From: Gammaproteobacteria bacterium
Lineage (GTDB): Bacteria > Pseudomonadota > Gammaproteobacteria > Steroidobacterales > Steroidobacteraceae
DNA: 64,000 nt
Assembly: GCA_016882265.1 (NCBI GenBank)
Contig: VGVB01000002.1
Location: 62,001-126,000 of the forward strand
Reading direction: 5' to 3'
Shown here: one piece after another, positions 37,937 through 46,324 of the stretch
Layout of the letters: each line of letters opens with the position of its first letter
Position numbering within the stretch: position 1 is the first letter of the stretch
Notes under the pieces: generated by a model
Seen by the model: only the letters and a program-made list of their open reading frames with translations
The model's database searches: none
What the model was told of the DNA's origin: nothing
Program-made: the position numbers and the translations under genes

Positions 37937-38831
37937 AAATGGGGACGCTTCCCTTTTCGCCTTCGGCCGAAAAGGGAAGCGTCCCCATTTTCAGCGCCGC
38001 GATGTACGCGGGCGAGGTGCCGCAGCAGCCGCCGATCATCGTCGCGCCGGCGGCGATGCACCCCTGCAGGCCGGCGACGAAGTCCGCCACCGGCAGATCG
38101 TAGACGGTCCGGCCCTGCTCGAGGCGCGGCCGGCCGGCATTCGGCTTGGCGAGGATCGGCAGGCTGGTTGCGGCGCGCATCGCGCCGACCACTCCGGCCA
38201 GCTCGTGGGGTGTGATCTCGCCGCAATTCGCGCCGATGACCGCGGCGCCCGCCGCCTCGAGCTGGCGGGCGGCATCCTGCGCCCCGTGGCCGAGCATCGT
38301 GCGCCCACCGTTACGCGCGGTCTTGAAGGTCAGCGTCACGATGACCGGCAGGTCCACAACCTCGCAGCAGGCCCGGAGTGCGATCAGCGCCTCGCGCAGA
38401 TCCATCATGGTTTCGACGATGAAGCCATCCACGCCGCCCGCGTGCAGCGCGCGCGCCTGTTCGGCGAACGCGGCATGGGCCTCCTCCTCGGCGACCGGCC
38501 CGAATGGCTTCAGTAACTGGCCGCAGGAACCGATGTCGCCGAGCACCGGCAGGTCGGCGGCGGCCGCACGGGCGAGCGCCACGCCGGCCAGGTTGAGCGC
38601 GCGCAGGTCCACGTCCCGCCCGCGCTGGAACAGCCGGTTGCCAGTCAGCGTGTTGGTCATCAGCAGATCGATGCCGCAGCGGCGATAATCCGCGTGCACG
38701 GCCGCGACGGCCTCGGGATGACTCAGGTTGGCGGCACCGCCCATCGGTGCACCACGGCGCTCGAGTTCGGTGCCCATCGCGCCTTCGAACAGCACGATGC
38801 GCGGGCCGCGGATCAGTTCGTCGAGTCGCAT
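37908..38831 (-). CDS. Homocysteine S-methyltransferase family protein
   Basis: A 307-residue zinc-dependent methyltransferase that moves a methyl group to homocysteine (MmuM or MetH-N type). The N-terminus LFEGAMGTELERRG and the zinc cysteines in GANCGE and GGCCGTSP are clear. The natural end would be soon after SPAYIAALK; the tail MGTLPFSAEGEKGSVPIFS is encoded by the family II palindrome and runs on to a TGA inside the convergent gene. The ATG at 38831 gives the expected N-terminus; the longer ORF is unsupported. The methyl donor is not predictable. Confidence 0.85.
   Translation of the reverse strand: MRLDELIRGPRIVLFEGAMGTELERRGAPMGGAANLSHPEAVAAVHADYRRCGIDLLMTNTLTGNRLFQRGRDVDLRALNLAGVALARAAAADLPVLGDIGSCGQLLKPFGPVAEEEAHAAFAEQARALHAGGVDGFIVETMMDLREALIALRACCEVVDLPVIVTLTFKTARNGGRTMLGHGAQDAARQLEAAGAAVIGANCGEITPHELAGVVGAMRAATSLPILAKPNAGRPRLEQGRTVYDLPVADFVAGLQGCIAAGATMIGGCCGTSPAYIAALKMGTLPFSAEGEKGSVPIFSVSSSSRC
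37931..37996. repeat. Palindrome family II, full copy (29-bp perfect arms)
   Basis: The left arm begins CGCTGAAAATGGGGACGCTT, ends CCCTTTTCG, and is exactly inverted after an eight-base loop (CCTTCGGC). The core GGGGACGCTTCCCTTTTC recurs as a half copy at 62295-62315 and partly at 37467-37486. It holds the stop of the gene ending at 37936 and encodes the C-terminal tail of the convergent methyltransferase. REP-like elements of this sequence are familiar near RAYT genes in gammaproteobacteria (from memory, not checked). Confidence 0.9.
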
Positions 38832-38866
38832 GCAGGTAATGTAACGCCCCGCCAGCCCACAGCGCC

Positions 38867-39637
38867 ATGCCGATCCAGACCATCCACCTGCACGGCCACG
38901 AACTCGAGTATGAGCAGATCCCGGCGCTGCGGCCGGACCGGCCGCCACTGGTGTTCCTGCACGAAGGTCTCGGCTCGCTCTCGGCATGGCGCGACTTTCC
39001 GGCCCGCGTCGCGGCAACGACCGGCTGCAGCGCGCTGGTCTGGTCGCGCGCCGGTTACGGTCGGTCCTCGCCGCCGCATGGACCGTTCCATGTCCGCTAC
39101 ATGCACGACGAGGCGCTCACCGTACTGCCGGCACTGCTCGACCGCCTCGCGATCGGGCGGCCGCTGCTGGTCGGCCATTCCGACGGCGCCTCGATCGCGC
39201 TGATCCATGCCGGCGGCAGCGGGCGCGCAGTCGCCGGCCTCGCGCTGCTTGCGCCGCATGTCTTCGTCGAGGACCTGTCGGTCCGGAGCATCGCCGCGGC
39301 GCGGGATTCCTTCGCGGCGACCGACCTGCCGGCGCGACTGGCCCGCCATCATCGCGATCCCGAAGCTACCTTCCGTCGCTGGAACGACATCTGGCTGCAC
39401 CCGGACTTCCGCGGCTGGAACATCGAGCAATACCTGCCGTGCATCGGCTGCCCGGTGCTCGCGCTCCAGGGCCGCGACGACGAGTACGGTACGGCGGCAC
39501 AGCTCGAGGCGATCCACGCGCAGGTGCCGGGCGAGGTCGCCGTGCGCGTACTCGCCGACTGCCGCCATGCACCGCACAAGGATCAGCCCGATGCCACCCT
39601 CGCGGCGCTCACGGAGTTCATCGCGCAAGTCCGCTGA
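38867..39637 (+). CDS. Alpha/beta hydrolase
   Basis: A 256-residue soluble alpha/beta hydrolase. HEGLGSLSAWRDFPARVAA is the oxyanion region, GHSDGASIALIH holds the nucleophile serine, and the acid and histidine are probably in LQGRDDEYGT and ADCRHAPHKDQP. The organisation resembles small esterases or C-C hydrolases of aromatic degradation. Divergent from the methyltransferase; its 3' end overlaps the convergent small gene by 20 bases. Confidence 0.85.
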   Translation: MPIQTIHLHGHELEYEQIPALRPDRPPLVFLHEGLGSLSAWRDFPARVAATTGCSALVWSRAGYGRSSPPHGPFHVRYMHDEALTVLPALLDRLAIGRPLLVGHSDGASIALIHAGGSGRAVAGLALLAPHVFVEDLSVRSIAAARDSFAATDLPARLARHHRDPEATFRRWNDIWLHPDFRGWNIEQYLPCIGCPVLALQGRDDEYGTAAQLEAIHAQVPGEVAVRVLADCRHAPHKDQPDATLAALTEFIAQVR

Positions 39638-39848
39638 ACGGCGCGCCACCGGCAACCAGCGGCGGGAAGTGTCGCTCGGGCAACGGCGGTGGCGGCACGC
39701 GGCCGCAGACCAGGTTCCAGTAGGCCCACGAGCGGGCGTCGAACACTCCCGGCGGCGCCCGCTCGAGAACCTCGCTGCACTCGTCCGTGCCGATGAACCT
39801 GCGCCGCGCGACCCGCAGCAGCCCCGGGGTCTCCGGTAGCGGCTTCAT
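39618..39848 (-). CDS. Small protein paired with the nucleotidyltransferase-like gene
   Basis: 76 residues, with FIGTDECSEVLERAPPG and DARSWAYWNLVCGRVPPPPL. I believe similar short proteins with a RSWAYWN phrase often follow AbiEii-like nucleotidyltransferase genes, so it may be the partner component. The ATG overlaps the upstream stop (ATGA). Confidence 0.5.
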   Translation of the reverse strand: MKPLPETPGLLRVARRRFIGTDECSEVLERAPPGVFDARSWAYWNLVCGRVPPPPLPERHFPPLVAGGAPFSGLAR

Positions 39849-40348
39849 ACGCCGTTCCCATCCGGCTGCGCCGGCTGGCGCAGCGGCTGCATTACCGGCA
39901 GGTCGGAGAGTTCTACCGCTCGTACTGCCGCGCTGAGGCGCGCCCGCACATCCTGGGCTAACGCCGGTACGTCATCGAAGTACGACAACGCCTTGAGCGT
40001 GACCAGCGGATTGAACTGCCCGCCGTACATCGCCCGGCCAGCGGCCAGCACGGTTGGCAGGTCGACACCGTTACGCATCAGCGCATCGATGTCGATGTAG
40101 TCCCTGGCTTCGGCGCGCTTCTGGATGACCGCCGCCTTGGACCCGGCGATATCGAGCAATGAAGCGACGGACAGATTCATGCCCTGCACCTGATCGTGCT
40201 CCGCAACGAAGTCATCCGACCGCCGGTGCGCGATCCTGAGCGCCAGCGCGGTTCCGCCATAGAGCGCGAATGCCGCGGGCACCGAGCCGAGCTCCGGCCA
40301 CAGCCGCCGCTGTGCCTCAGGCAGAGTCGACAACTGCGGCATCAGCAT
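39845..40348 (-). CDS. AbiEii-like nucleotidyltransferase, internally deleted
   Basis: 167 residues related to nucleotidyl-transferase AbiEii/AbiGii toxin-type proteins. The N-terminal AAFALYGGTALALRIAHRRS is the nucleotide-binding GGT motif with the start of the acidic strand. The C-terminal part SVASLLDIAGSKAAVIQKRA and EARDYIDIDALMRNG is also typical. Between SDDF and VASLLD the family normally has some 60 more residues including strands of the catalytic core; here they are replaced by VAEHDQVQGMNLS. The enzyme is probably inactive. It sits directly downstream of a VapBC pair. Confidence 0.65.
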   Translation of the reverse strand: MLMPQLSTLPEAQRRLWPELGSVPAAFALYGGTALALRIAHRRSDDFVAEHDQVQGMNLSVASLLDIAGSKAAVIQKRAEARDYIDIDALMRNGVDLPTVLAAGRAMYGGQFNPLVTLKALSYFDDVPALAQDVRARLSAAVRAVELSDLPVMQPLRQPAQPDGNGV

Positions 40349-40890
40349 GGCTGGGACCCCGGATCAGCCGGTCGCGCGACGAGCTGCGCCGGCCGGCGCG
40401 GCCGTCCACGGCGCCGCGGCGCCGGCGACTCGACCAACGGGCCGTATTGCGCCGGGAGCTCCCGTGCGTCGTCAGCGAACGGATCGCAGACGGTGACGCC
40501 GGCGTAGACGGCCCTGGGCTGCAGATCCTCGGTCAGCAACAGCGAGCAACCCTGCTGGCGAGCCGCGGCCACGATCAGGCTGTCCCACCAGCTCAGGCGA
40601 TAGCGGGCTTGCAGCTCACGTCCGCCGGTGAGCGTCTGCACATCGACCGGCTGCGGCACCCAGCTCATCAACGCCAGGACCTGCTGCCAAGCCTCGTCCG
40701 CAGGCAATCCAGGCCGGAGGTGCCGGGTCGCATTGACGAAGAACTCGTTAAGGACCTGCACACCGGTGCGGCCGCTGCGCGTGCGCCACAGCGTGCTCAT
40801 CCATTCGGCTGCCTGCTGCTGCCGGGCACGATCGCGGGTGTCGATCGCGTACAGCAGAACATTGGTGTCAACGAAGACCAGCGCGGTCAT
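40342..40890 (-). CDS. PIN-domain toxin (VapC-like)
   Basis: A 182-residue protein with a PIN ribonuclease domain. The acidic site residues lie in LVFVDTNVLLYAIDTRD, LNEFFVNAT, SWWDSLIVAAA and LLTEDLQ. The last 40 residues (RRRGRPRRPAQLVARPADPG) form a basic tail beyond the usual VapC end. The ATG at 40890 is chosen; it overlaps the antitoxin 3' end by 23 bases, the usual coupling of a vapBC operon. Confidence 0.8.
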   Translation of the reverse strand: MTALVFVDTNVLLYAIDTRDRARQQQAAEWMSTLWRTRSGRTGVQVLNEFFVNATRHLRPGLPADEAWQQVLALMSWVPQPVDVQTLTGGRELQARYRLSWWDSLIVAAARQQGCSLLLTEDLQPRAVYAGVTVCDPFADDARELPAQYGPLVESPAPRRRGRPRRPAQLVARPADPGSQPC

Positions 40891-41110
40891 GCAACTCGTC
40901 CCGTGTGGCATAGCGCTGTCCCGGCGCGCCGAGTGACCGCGGGCGCAGCGACAGGTACTCGCGCATGGCCAGCTCGTAGCGACGGTCGTCGTGCATTTTC
41001 CCGCTCAGGACTGCGCCGATGAACCGCGACAGGCTCTGGTTGTGACGAGCGGCCATCCGGCGAGCCCAGCGTGCCGTCGCTTCATCGAGCGTGATGGTGA
41101 CGTTTTTCAT
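40868..41110 (-). CDS. VapB-like antitoxin (ribbon-helix-helix)
   Basis: An 80-residue protein with an N-terminal ribbon-helix-helix pattern (MKNVTITLDEATARWARRMA, then SLSRFIGAVLSG). The acidic C-terminal part should bind and neutralise the PIN toxin encoded next. First gene of the toxin-antitoxin operon and probably its autorepressor. Confidence 0.75.
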   Translation of the reverse strand: MKNVTITLDEATARWARRMAARHNQSLSRFIGAVLSGKMHDDRRYELAMREYLSLRPRSLGAPGQRYATRDELHDRAGLR

Positions 41111-41247
41111 GACGGCAGCTTCTGCGGCAAATTACCACTGCATTTGTGTATTTTCAACCGCGCGCCGCACCGGGCGATTCCGCGCTGCGCTAGACTGCCA
41201 TCGGCGTACAGCCAGCTTACCTGCGACCGCACTGCGAGGCACCGACG

Positions 41248-42642
41248 ATGGCACATGCTGAAATCCTGCGCTGCATCTCGCCGGTCGACGGCTCGGTGGT
41301 GGCCGAGCGCCCGCTCGCGACGGGCGATGTCGCCGCACGCGCGATCGCCACCTGCCGCGAAGGCCAGCACGACTGGGCCGCCCGGCCGCTGCCCGAGCGT
41401 GTGGCACTTGTGCAGGCCGGCATTGCCCGCCTCGGTGCGATGCAGGCGGAAACCGTGCCGGAACTCGCCTGGATGATGGGCCGGCCGGTGTGCTGTGGTA
41501 GTAAGTTCCGCCCGGTTGCCGAGCGCGCCGATTACATGGCCGGCATCGCGGAGCGCGCGCTGGCACCGATCGTGATCGAGGCCTCGGCGCGCTTCGAGCG
41601 GCGCATCGAGCGCGAACCGCACGGTGTCGTGCTGGTCATCGCGCCGTGGAACTATCCGTACCTGACCGCGCTCAACACGATCGTGCCGGCGCTGATCGCC
41701 GGCAACGGCGTCGTGCTGAAGCACGCCACGCAGACGCTGCTGGCCGGCGAGCGTATCGAGCGCGCCTTCACCGAGGCCGGCCTGCCGCCCGGTCTGCTGC
41801 TCAACCTGTTCCTCGACCACGCGACGACTGCCGGACTGATCGCCGCGGGCCACTTCGGTTTCATCAACTTCACCGGCTCGGTCGCTGGCGGCCGCGCGAT
41901 CGAGCAGGCCGCGGCCGGCACCTTCACCGGACTCGGCCTCGAGCTGGGCGGCAAGGATCCCGGCTACGTGATGGAGGACGCCGATCTGGATGCCGCGGCC
42001 GCCACGCTGATGGATGCGGCGATGTACAACTCCGGGCAGTGCTGCTGCGGCATCGAGCGCATCTACGTCGCCGCGCCGCGGTATAAGGAGTTCGTCACGA
42101 AGTCGGTCGCGCTGGTGTCGCGCTACCGCCTCGGCAACCCGCTCGATGAAGCCACCACCCTCGGGCCGATGGCCAGCCGGCGCTTCGCCGAGCTGGTGCG
42201 GGCGCAGACCGCTGAGGCGCTCGCCGCCGGGGCGCGCGCACTGATCGATCCCGCGCTGTTTCCGCAGGACGACGGCGGTACGTACCTGATGCCGCAGCTT
42301 CTGGTCAATGTGAACCATGGCATGCGCGTCATGCGCGAGGAGAGCTTCGGCCCGGTGGCCGGCATCATGCCGGTGCACGGCGACGAGGCAGCGCTCGCGC
42401 TGATGAACGACAGCGACTACGGACTGACCGTCTCGTTGTGGACCCGCGATCCGCACCGCGCCGCCGCGCTGGGCCGGCGCCTGGCGACCGGCACGGTGTT
42501 CATGAATCGCGCGGATTATCTCGACCCGGCGCTGTGCTGGACCGGCTGCAAGGCGACCGGCCGCGGCGGCACATTGTCGGAGATCGGCTTTCACAACCTG
42601 ACCCGACCCAAGTCGTATCACCTGCGGATCGACGCCGCCTGA
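41248..42642 (+). CDS. Aldehyde dehydrogenase family protein
   Basis: A 464-residue NAD(P)-dependent aldehyde dehydrogenase. Motifs are APWNYPYLTALNTIVPALIA with the N169-type residue, FTGSVAGGRAIE, the general-base glutamate in LELGGKDPGYV, the catalytic cysteine cluster NSGQCCCGIERIYV near residue 265, and EESFGPVAGIMPVHGDE. It resembles gamma-aminobutyraldehyde/succinate-semialdehyde-type enzymes, but the substrate cannot be fixed. The segment MMGRPVCCGSKFRPVAERAD replaces the more usual GKP-E helix. No operon partners; divergent from vapB. Confidence 0.88.
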   Translation: MAHAEILRCISPVDGSVVAERPLATGDVAARAIATCREGQHDWAARPLPERVALVQAGIARLGAMQAETVPELAWMMGRPVCCGSKFRPVAERADYMAGIAERALAPIVIEASARFERRIEREPHGVVLVIAPWNYPYLTALNTIVPALIAGNGVVLKHATQTLLAGERIERAFTEAGLPPGLLLNLFLDHATTAGLIAAGHFGFINFTGSVAGGRAIEQAAAGTFTGLGLELGGKDPGYVMEDADLDAAAATLMDAAMYNSGQCCCGIERIYVAAPRYKEFVTKSVALVSRYRLGNPLDEATTLGPMASRRFAELVRAQTAEALAAGARALIDPALFPQDDGGTYLMPQLLVNVNHGMRVMREESFGPVAGIMPVHGDEAALALMNDSDYGLTVSLWTRDPHRAAALGRRLATGTVFMNRADYLDPALCWTGCKATGRGGTLSEIGFHNLTRPKSYHLRIDAA

Positions 42643-42825
42643 GCGCGAGCCGTCCCAGACTGGCGCAGCAGATCCAGCAAACGGCACCACGCCGGTGCAG
42701 TCGTTGCGGAAATGATGCAATACACGCGAAAGCACGCTATTCCGTCCAGCAAAGCGCAGGTAAGTCCGCTACAATCGCGCCGACGCCGCGGCTACATTGA
42801 CCGCGGCAGCAACCAAGGAGCAGGC

Positions 42826-43551
42826 ATGAAGTCCACCACTCTCACGATCGCAGGCGCGCTGGCGCTGATGGCCGCGAGCGCGCAGGCCGGAGAATTTTCC
42901 AGCACCGTCACCGCCGCCTCTGAGTACGACTTCCGTGGTGTTTCGCTGAGCGCGAAAGATCCCGCGTTGCAGGCCAGCCTCGACTGGGCGCACGACAGCG
43001 GCTTCTATCTCGGCGCCTGGGCAACGAACATCGACTACGGCAGCGACATCGACGGCAACATCGAGCTGGACCTGTACGCGGGCTGGTCGGGCGAGATCAA
43101 GGACGGCCTGGGTTGGGACGCCGGCATCGTCTGGTACACCTATCCGGACAGCTCCAGCTCGGCGCTGGTGAGCAAGATCTACGACTACCCGGAGATCTAC
43201 GCCGGCCTGAGCTGGGGACCACTGGAGTTCAAGCAGTGGTTCACCAATGACTACGGCGGCTCCGACATGGACGCTTCCTACAGCGAGCTGAATGCCAGCT
43301 TCGAGCTGCCCTCCGGGTTCTCGCTGAACCTGCACGGCGGTTACAACTACGGCGAGTACTTCCACCAGACCTGGGAGAACTACTTCGACTTCTCGGCCGG
43401 CCTTGGCTACAGCGCCGGTCACTTCGACCTCGAGCTCAAGGTCACCGGGACCGATCTCGATGGCGAGAGCAAAATTACCGACGACGTGTCCAACACCGAG
43501 GCACGCGTGCTGTTCACGGTGTCGACGACGTTCCCCTGGTCCACAGAGTAA
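42826..43551 (+). CDS. TorF-family putative porin
   Basis: A 241-residue outer-membrane protein. Signal peptide MKSTTLTIAGALALMAASAQ ends in AQA. It continues with the family signature SSTVTAASEYDFRGVSLSAK, then many amphipathic strands (GFYLGAWATNIDYGS, LNLHGGYNYGEYF). The AAGGAG ribosome site five bases before the ATG decides the start. Function of TorF-type barrels is not settled; small-solute permeation is the usual guess. TACAAT at 42770 may be its -10 box. A strong terminator follows. Confidence 0.85.
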   Translation: MKSTTLTIAGALALMAASAQAGEFSSTVTAASEYDFRGVSLSAKDPALQASLDWAHDSGFYLGAWATNIDYGSDIDGNIELDLYAGWSGEIKDGLGWDAGIVWYTYPDSSSSALVSKIYDYPEIYAGLSWGPLEFKQWFTNDYGGSDMDASYSELNASFELPSGFSLNLHGGYNYGEYFHQTWENYFDFSAGLGYSAGHFDLELKVTGTDLDGESKITDDVSNTEARVLFTVSTTFPWSTE

Positions 43552-43577
43552 GCCGCGGCCAGAGTCGGACCGGGTGA

Positions 43578-43609
43578 CCGGGCCGCCACACGGCGGCCCG
43601 GCCTGTTTT
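43578..43609 (+). terminator. Intrinsic terminator after the porin gene
   Basis: CCGGGCCGCC, loop ACAC, GGCGGCCCGG form a perfect 10-bp stem followed by CCTGTTTTC. It lies about 27 bases after the porin stop and just before the end of the convergent gene. Confidence 0.85.
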
Positions 43610-43872
43610 CAGTCGTCGAGCCGCCGGTCTTTCCAGTTCCACCACTTCAGCAGCTCCGGCTGCGGCTCGGTCGTGCGCGCTGCATAAGTCGCACAGCGGA
43701 ACGCATACAGCAGGCACGGCTCCTGCGGATGACCGGTCAGGTCACACAGTTTCTGGTAGAGCTGCTCGGGATCGGACGCCGCAAGTTCCCTGATCGAGTG
43801 AACACCGAGATGCCGGAGGTCCGCGGCGATGGAGGGACCGACGGCAGGCAACGTGGTCAGTTCGTCGTGCAT
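43609..43872 (-). CDS. Cdd1-like helix-hairpin-helix protein
   Basis: An 87-residue protein matching the pathogenicity-locus (Cdd1) family: LPAVGPSIAADLRHLGVHSI is the helix-hairpin-helix, then DPEQLYQKLCDLTG, CLLYAFRCATYAA and the terminal WWNWKDR. Helix-hairpin-helix modules bind DNA; the family's cellular role is unknown. It converges on the porin terminator. Confidence 0.8.
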   Translation of the reverse strand: MHDELTTLPAVGPSIAADLRHLGVHSIRELAASDPEQLYQKLCDLTGHPQEPCLLYAFRCATYAARTTEPQPELLKWWNWKDRRLDD

Positions 43873-43975
43873 TGGCAGGATCCTCCCACGGCTGGTGGCG
43901 AGTCAGAGATTACTCCTCGCCGCGCCGCGTGACCATGCCCGCAATGCCGCCGGCGGCTGTCGTAGTATTGCGTCG

Positions 43976-45709
43976 ATGACTTCAGCCGACTGCGCCGGGT
44001 CGAGCCCGCGGATCATGCTGGCGCTGCTGTGGGCGACAGTCGTTCTTGCCGGCTGCGCGCAATTGCCCGGGCGGGCGCCGGCCGACCGGGTCGCGGCGGT
44101 AGCCGCCGCGCACCCGCTCGCGGTCGCGGCCGGACTCGAGACACTGCGCGACGGCGGCACGGCCGCGGATGCCGCCGTGACCGTGCAGGCCATGCTCGGT
44201 CTGGTCGAGCCGCAGAGTTCCGGCCTCGGCGGCGGCGCGTTCCTGCTGTACTACGACGCTGCCACCCGGCGGATCACCGCCTTCGACGGGCGCGAAGCGG
44301 CGCCGGCCGCGGCCAAGCCGGAGCTGTTCCTCGACGCGCAGGGTCAGCCGCTGCCCTGGCGCGAAGCGATCCTGACCGGCCGCTCGACCGGGGTGCCGGG
44401 CGCGCTGGCGATGCTCGGCGCCGCGCAGGCGCGCCATGGCCGCCAGCCCTGGCAGAGGCTGTTCGGGGCCGCAATCCGCGCGGCCACGGACGGCTTCGTG
44501 GTCCCGCAGCGCCTCGCCCGTTTCGCCAACAGCCCGTTTCCCCAGGCGAGCCTGCCCGACGTGCGCGCACTGTTCTCGCGCGCGGACGGCACGCCGGTGC
44601 AGGCCGGCGATCGCCTCAGCAACCCGGCTTATGCCGCCACCTTGCAGCGGATCGCCGCCGCCGGGCCGCGTGCGCTGCTCGAGCCGCCGCTCAGCGCAGC
44701 GATCATCGCCCGCACCCGCGCCGAGCCGCTGCCCGGACGGCTCGAGCCCGCCGACTTCGCCGCTTACCAGCCCCGCATCGGCGAACCGCTGTGCCGGCCG
44801 TTTCTCGTTTATGTCGTCTGCGTGCCGCCGCCACCGTCATCAGGCGTGGCGCTGCTGCAGTTGCTCGCGCTGCTGGAGCACACCGGCATCGCGAGCCACC
44901 AGCCGGCCGAGCCGCAGGCCTGGTTCCTGTTCGCGGAGGCCAGCCGGCTGATGTACGCGGATCGCGACCAGTATGTCGCCGACCCGCAGTTCGTGCCCGT
45001 GCCGATCGCGGAGCTGCTGGATCCGGACTACGTCGCCGGGCGCGCGACGCTGATCGGCACGACGGCCGGCCCGGCGCCGGCTGCCGGCGACCTCGCCGTG
45101 CCGCAATCCGGCGCCGACGCCACGCGCGAGGCCGGCGGTACCAGTCATTTCGTCGTTACCGACCGCTGGGGCAACATCGCCTGCATCACGACTTCGGTCG
45201 AGTCACTGTTCGGTTCGGGTCGCGCGGTCGGCGGCTTTCTGCTCAACAACCAGCTCACCGACTTCTCGCTGGAACCGCTGTTTGACGGCCGCCCGGCCGC
45301 CAATGCCGTCGCCGGCGGCAAGCGGCCGCGCTCGTCCATGGCGCCGGTCATCGTGCTCGACCGGGCCGGCCGGCCGGTCGCGGCGCTCGGCTCGCCCGGC
45401 GGCACGGCGATCCTCGCCTACAACGCCAAGGCGCTCGTCGGCCTGCTGGCCTGGCATCAGCCGCTGCAACAGGCCATCGAGCTGCCGAACCTGATCGCGC
45501 GCGGTGCTGATTACTTCGGCGAGGTCGCGAAGTTCGAGCCGGCCCTGCGCGAAGAACTCGCGGCCCGCGGTATCCTCATCCGCGCCGGCCGCGGCGAGGA
45601 ATCCGGCCTGCACGGCCTGGTGTTCGGCCCGGCCGGCGTCATCGACGGCGGCGCGGACCCGCGCCGCGAGGGCGTGTGGCGCAGGCTCGACCCGACCGCC
45701 GCCGATTGA
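43976..45709 (+). CDS. Gamma-glutamyltransferase family lipoprotein
   Basis: A 577-residue Ntn-hydrolase. The signal peptide ends in a lipobox (VVLAGC). The N-terminal half has GGTAADAAVTVQAMLGLVEP and SSGLGGGAFLLYYDA; the self-processing site and catalytic threonine are in AGGTSHFVVTDRWGNI, and the substrate loop includes GKRPRSSMAPVIVLD and GSPGGTAILAYNAK. It should cleave itself into two chains and act on glutathione or other gamma-glutamyl compounds in the periplasm. ATG 43976 gives a sensible lipoprotein signal; the longer ORF is not supported. Confidence 0.88.
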   Translation: MTSADCAGSSPRIMLALLWATVVLAGCAQLPGRAPADRVAAVAAAHPLAVAAGLETLRDGGTAADAAVTVQAMLGLVEPQSSGLGGGAFLLYYDAATRRITAFDGREAAPAAAKPELFLDAQGQPLPWREAILTGRSTGVPGALAMLGAAQARHGRQPWQRLFGAAIRAATDGFVVPQRLARFANSPFPQASLPDVRALFSRADGTPVQAGDRLSNPAYAATLQRIAAAGPRALLEPPLSAAIIARTRAEPLPGRLEPADFAAYQPRIGEPLCRPFLVYVVCVPPPPSSGVALLQLLALLEHTGIASHQPAEPQAWFLFAEASRLMYADRDQYVADPQFVPVPIAELLDPDYVAGRATLIGTTAGPAPAAGDLAVPQSGADATREAGGTSHFVVTDRWGNIACITTSVESLFGSGRAVGGFLLNNQLTDFSLEPLFDGRPAANAVAGGKRPRSSMAPVIVLDRAGRPVAALGSPGGTAILAYNAKALVGLLAWHQPLQQAIELPNLIARGADYFGEVAKFEPALREELAARGILIRAGRGEESGLHGLVFGPAGVIDGGADPRREGVWRRLDPTAAD

Positions 45710-45726
45710 CGCGGGCGCCGCGGCCG

Positions 45727-46138
45727 TTACTGCACCAGCTTCCAGGAGAACGGATACCGGTACTGCTGGCCCTCGTTGGCGCGGATCCCGGCGATGATCG
45801 TCAGAACGAACCAGGCGATCGCGAGTGCGCCGCCAATCGGCCCGGTGACGAAGATACCGAGGCCGAAGCTCATCACCGTCAACAGGATCAGCACGAGGGC
45901 GGCGATGCTGACGGTGATTGCTGACGGTGATATTGAAGTTCAGCGCTTCCCGGCCCTGATCCGCGACGAACGGCATCTGCTCGCGCTTGATCAGCCACAC
46001 GATCAGCGGCCCGAGCACGTTGCCGAGCGGCACGACGAAGCCGGCCAGCGCGGACAGGTGGGCGGCGAGACCCCACTGGCGCTCCTCGGCGGAAATTCCA
46101 CTGGCCGGCGCTGGCGGGCTGGAGCTGATTTCGTTCAC
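45727..46138 (-). pseudogene. DUF4870 membrane protein broken by a 13-bp duplication
   Basis: From GTG 46138 (ribosome site GGGAG) the frame reads as DUF4870: EERQWGLAAHLSALAGFVVP, GPLIVWLIKREQMPFV, GREALNFNITVS. Then a 13-base tandem duplication shifts the frame. Removing one copy restores the family end IAALVLILLTVMSFGLGIFV, AIAWFVLTIIAGIRANEG and YRYPFSWKL, finishing at TAA 45727-45729. The intact protein would have about three membrane helices. The listed ORF 45203-46186 runs on in the wrong frame. Confidence 0.85.
45906..45931. repeat. Tandem 13-bp duplication causing the frameshift
   Basis: TGCTGACGGTGAT occurs twice head to tail (45906-45918 and 45919-45931). 13 is not a multiple of three, hence the frame loss in the DUF4870 gene. 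Replication slippage could restore the frame. Confidence 0.9.
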
Positions 46139-46324
46139 GGTGATGTCTCCCTGGTTCGCGGTGGCGCTGCAGGCAGCGTCCGGCACTCTCGCGCCGGCGG
46201 GCGCGGCGTGTCAAGGATCCGGGTCTGCCCCGGCCCCATCGCCACACCAAGCCGGTCCGCCGTTTGCGCCGTCCCGGCCGCCGGTGCTACGGTGCGCCGG
46301 TCATGAGGCGCCAGGCGATGCACC

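Noticed and set aside
42770-42775. TACAAT as a confirmed porin promoter
   Set aside because: The -10-like hexamer is good but no acceptable -35 box was found at 16-18 bases, so it is mentioned only in the porin entry.
45203-45726. C-terminal part of ORF 45203-46186
   Set aside because: Product of the frameshift after the 13-bp duplication; antisense to GGT, not a real domain.
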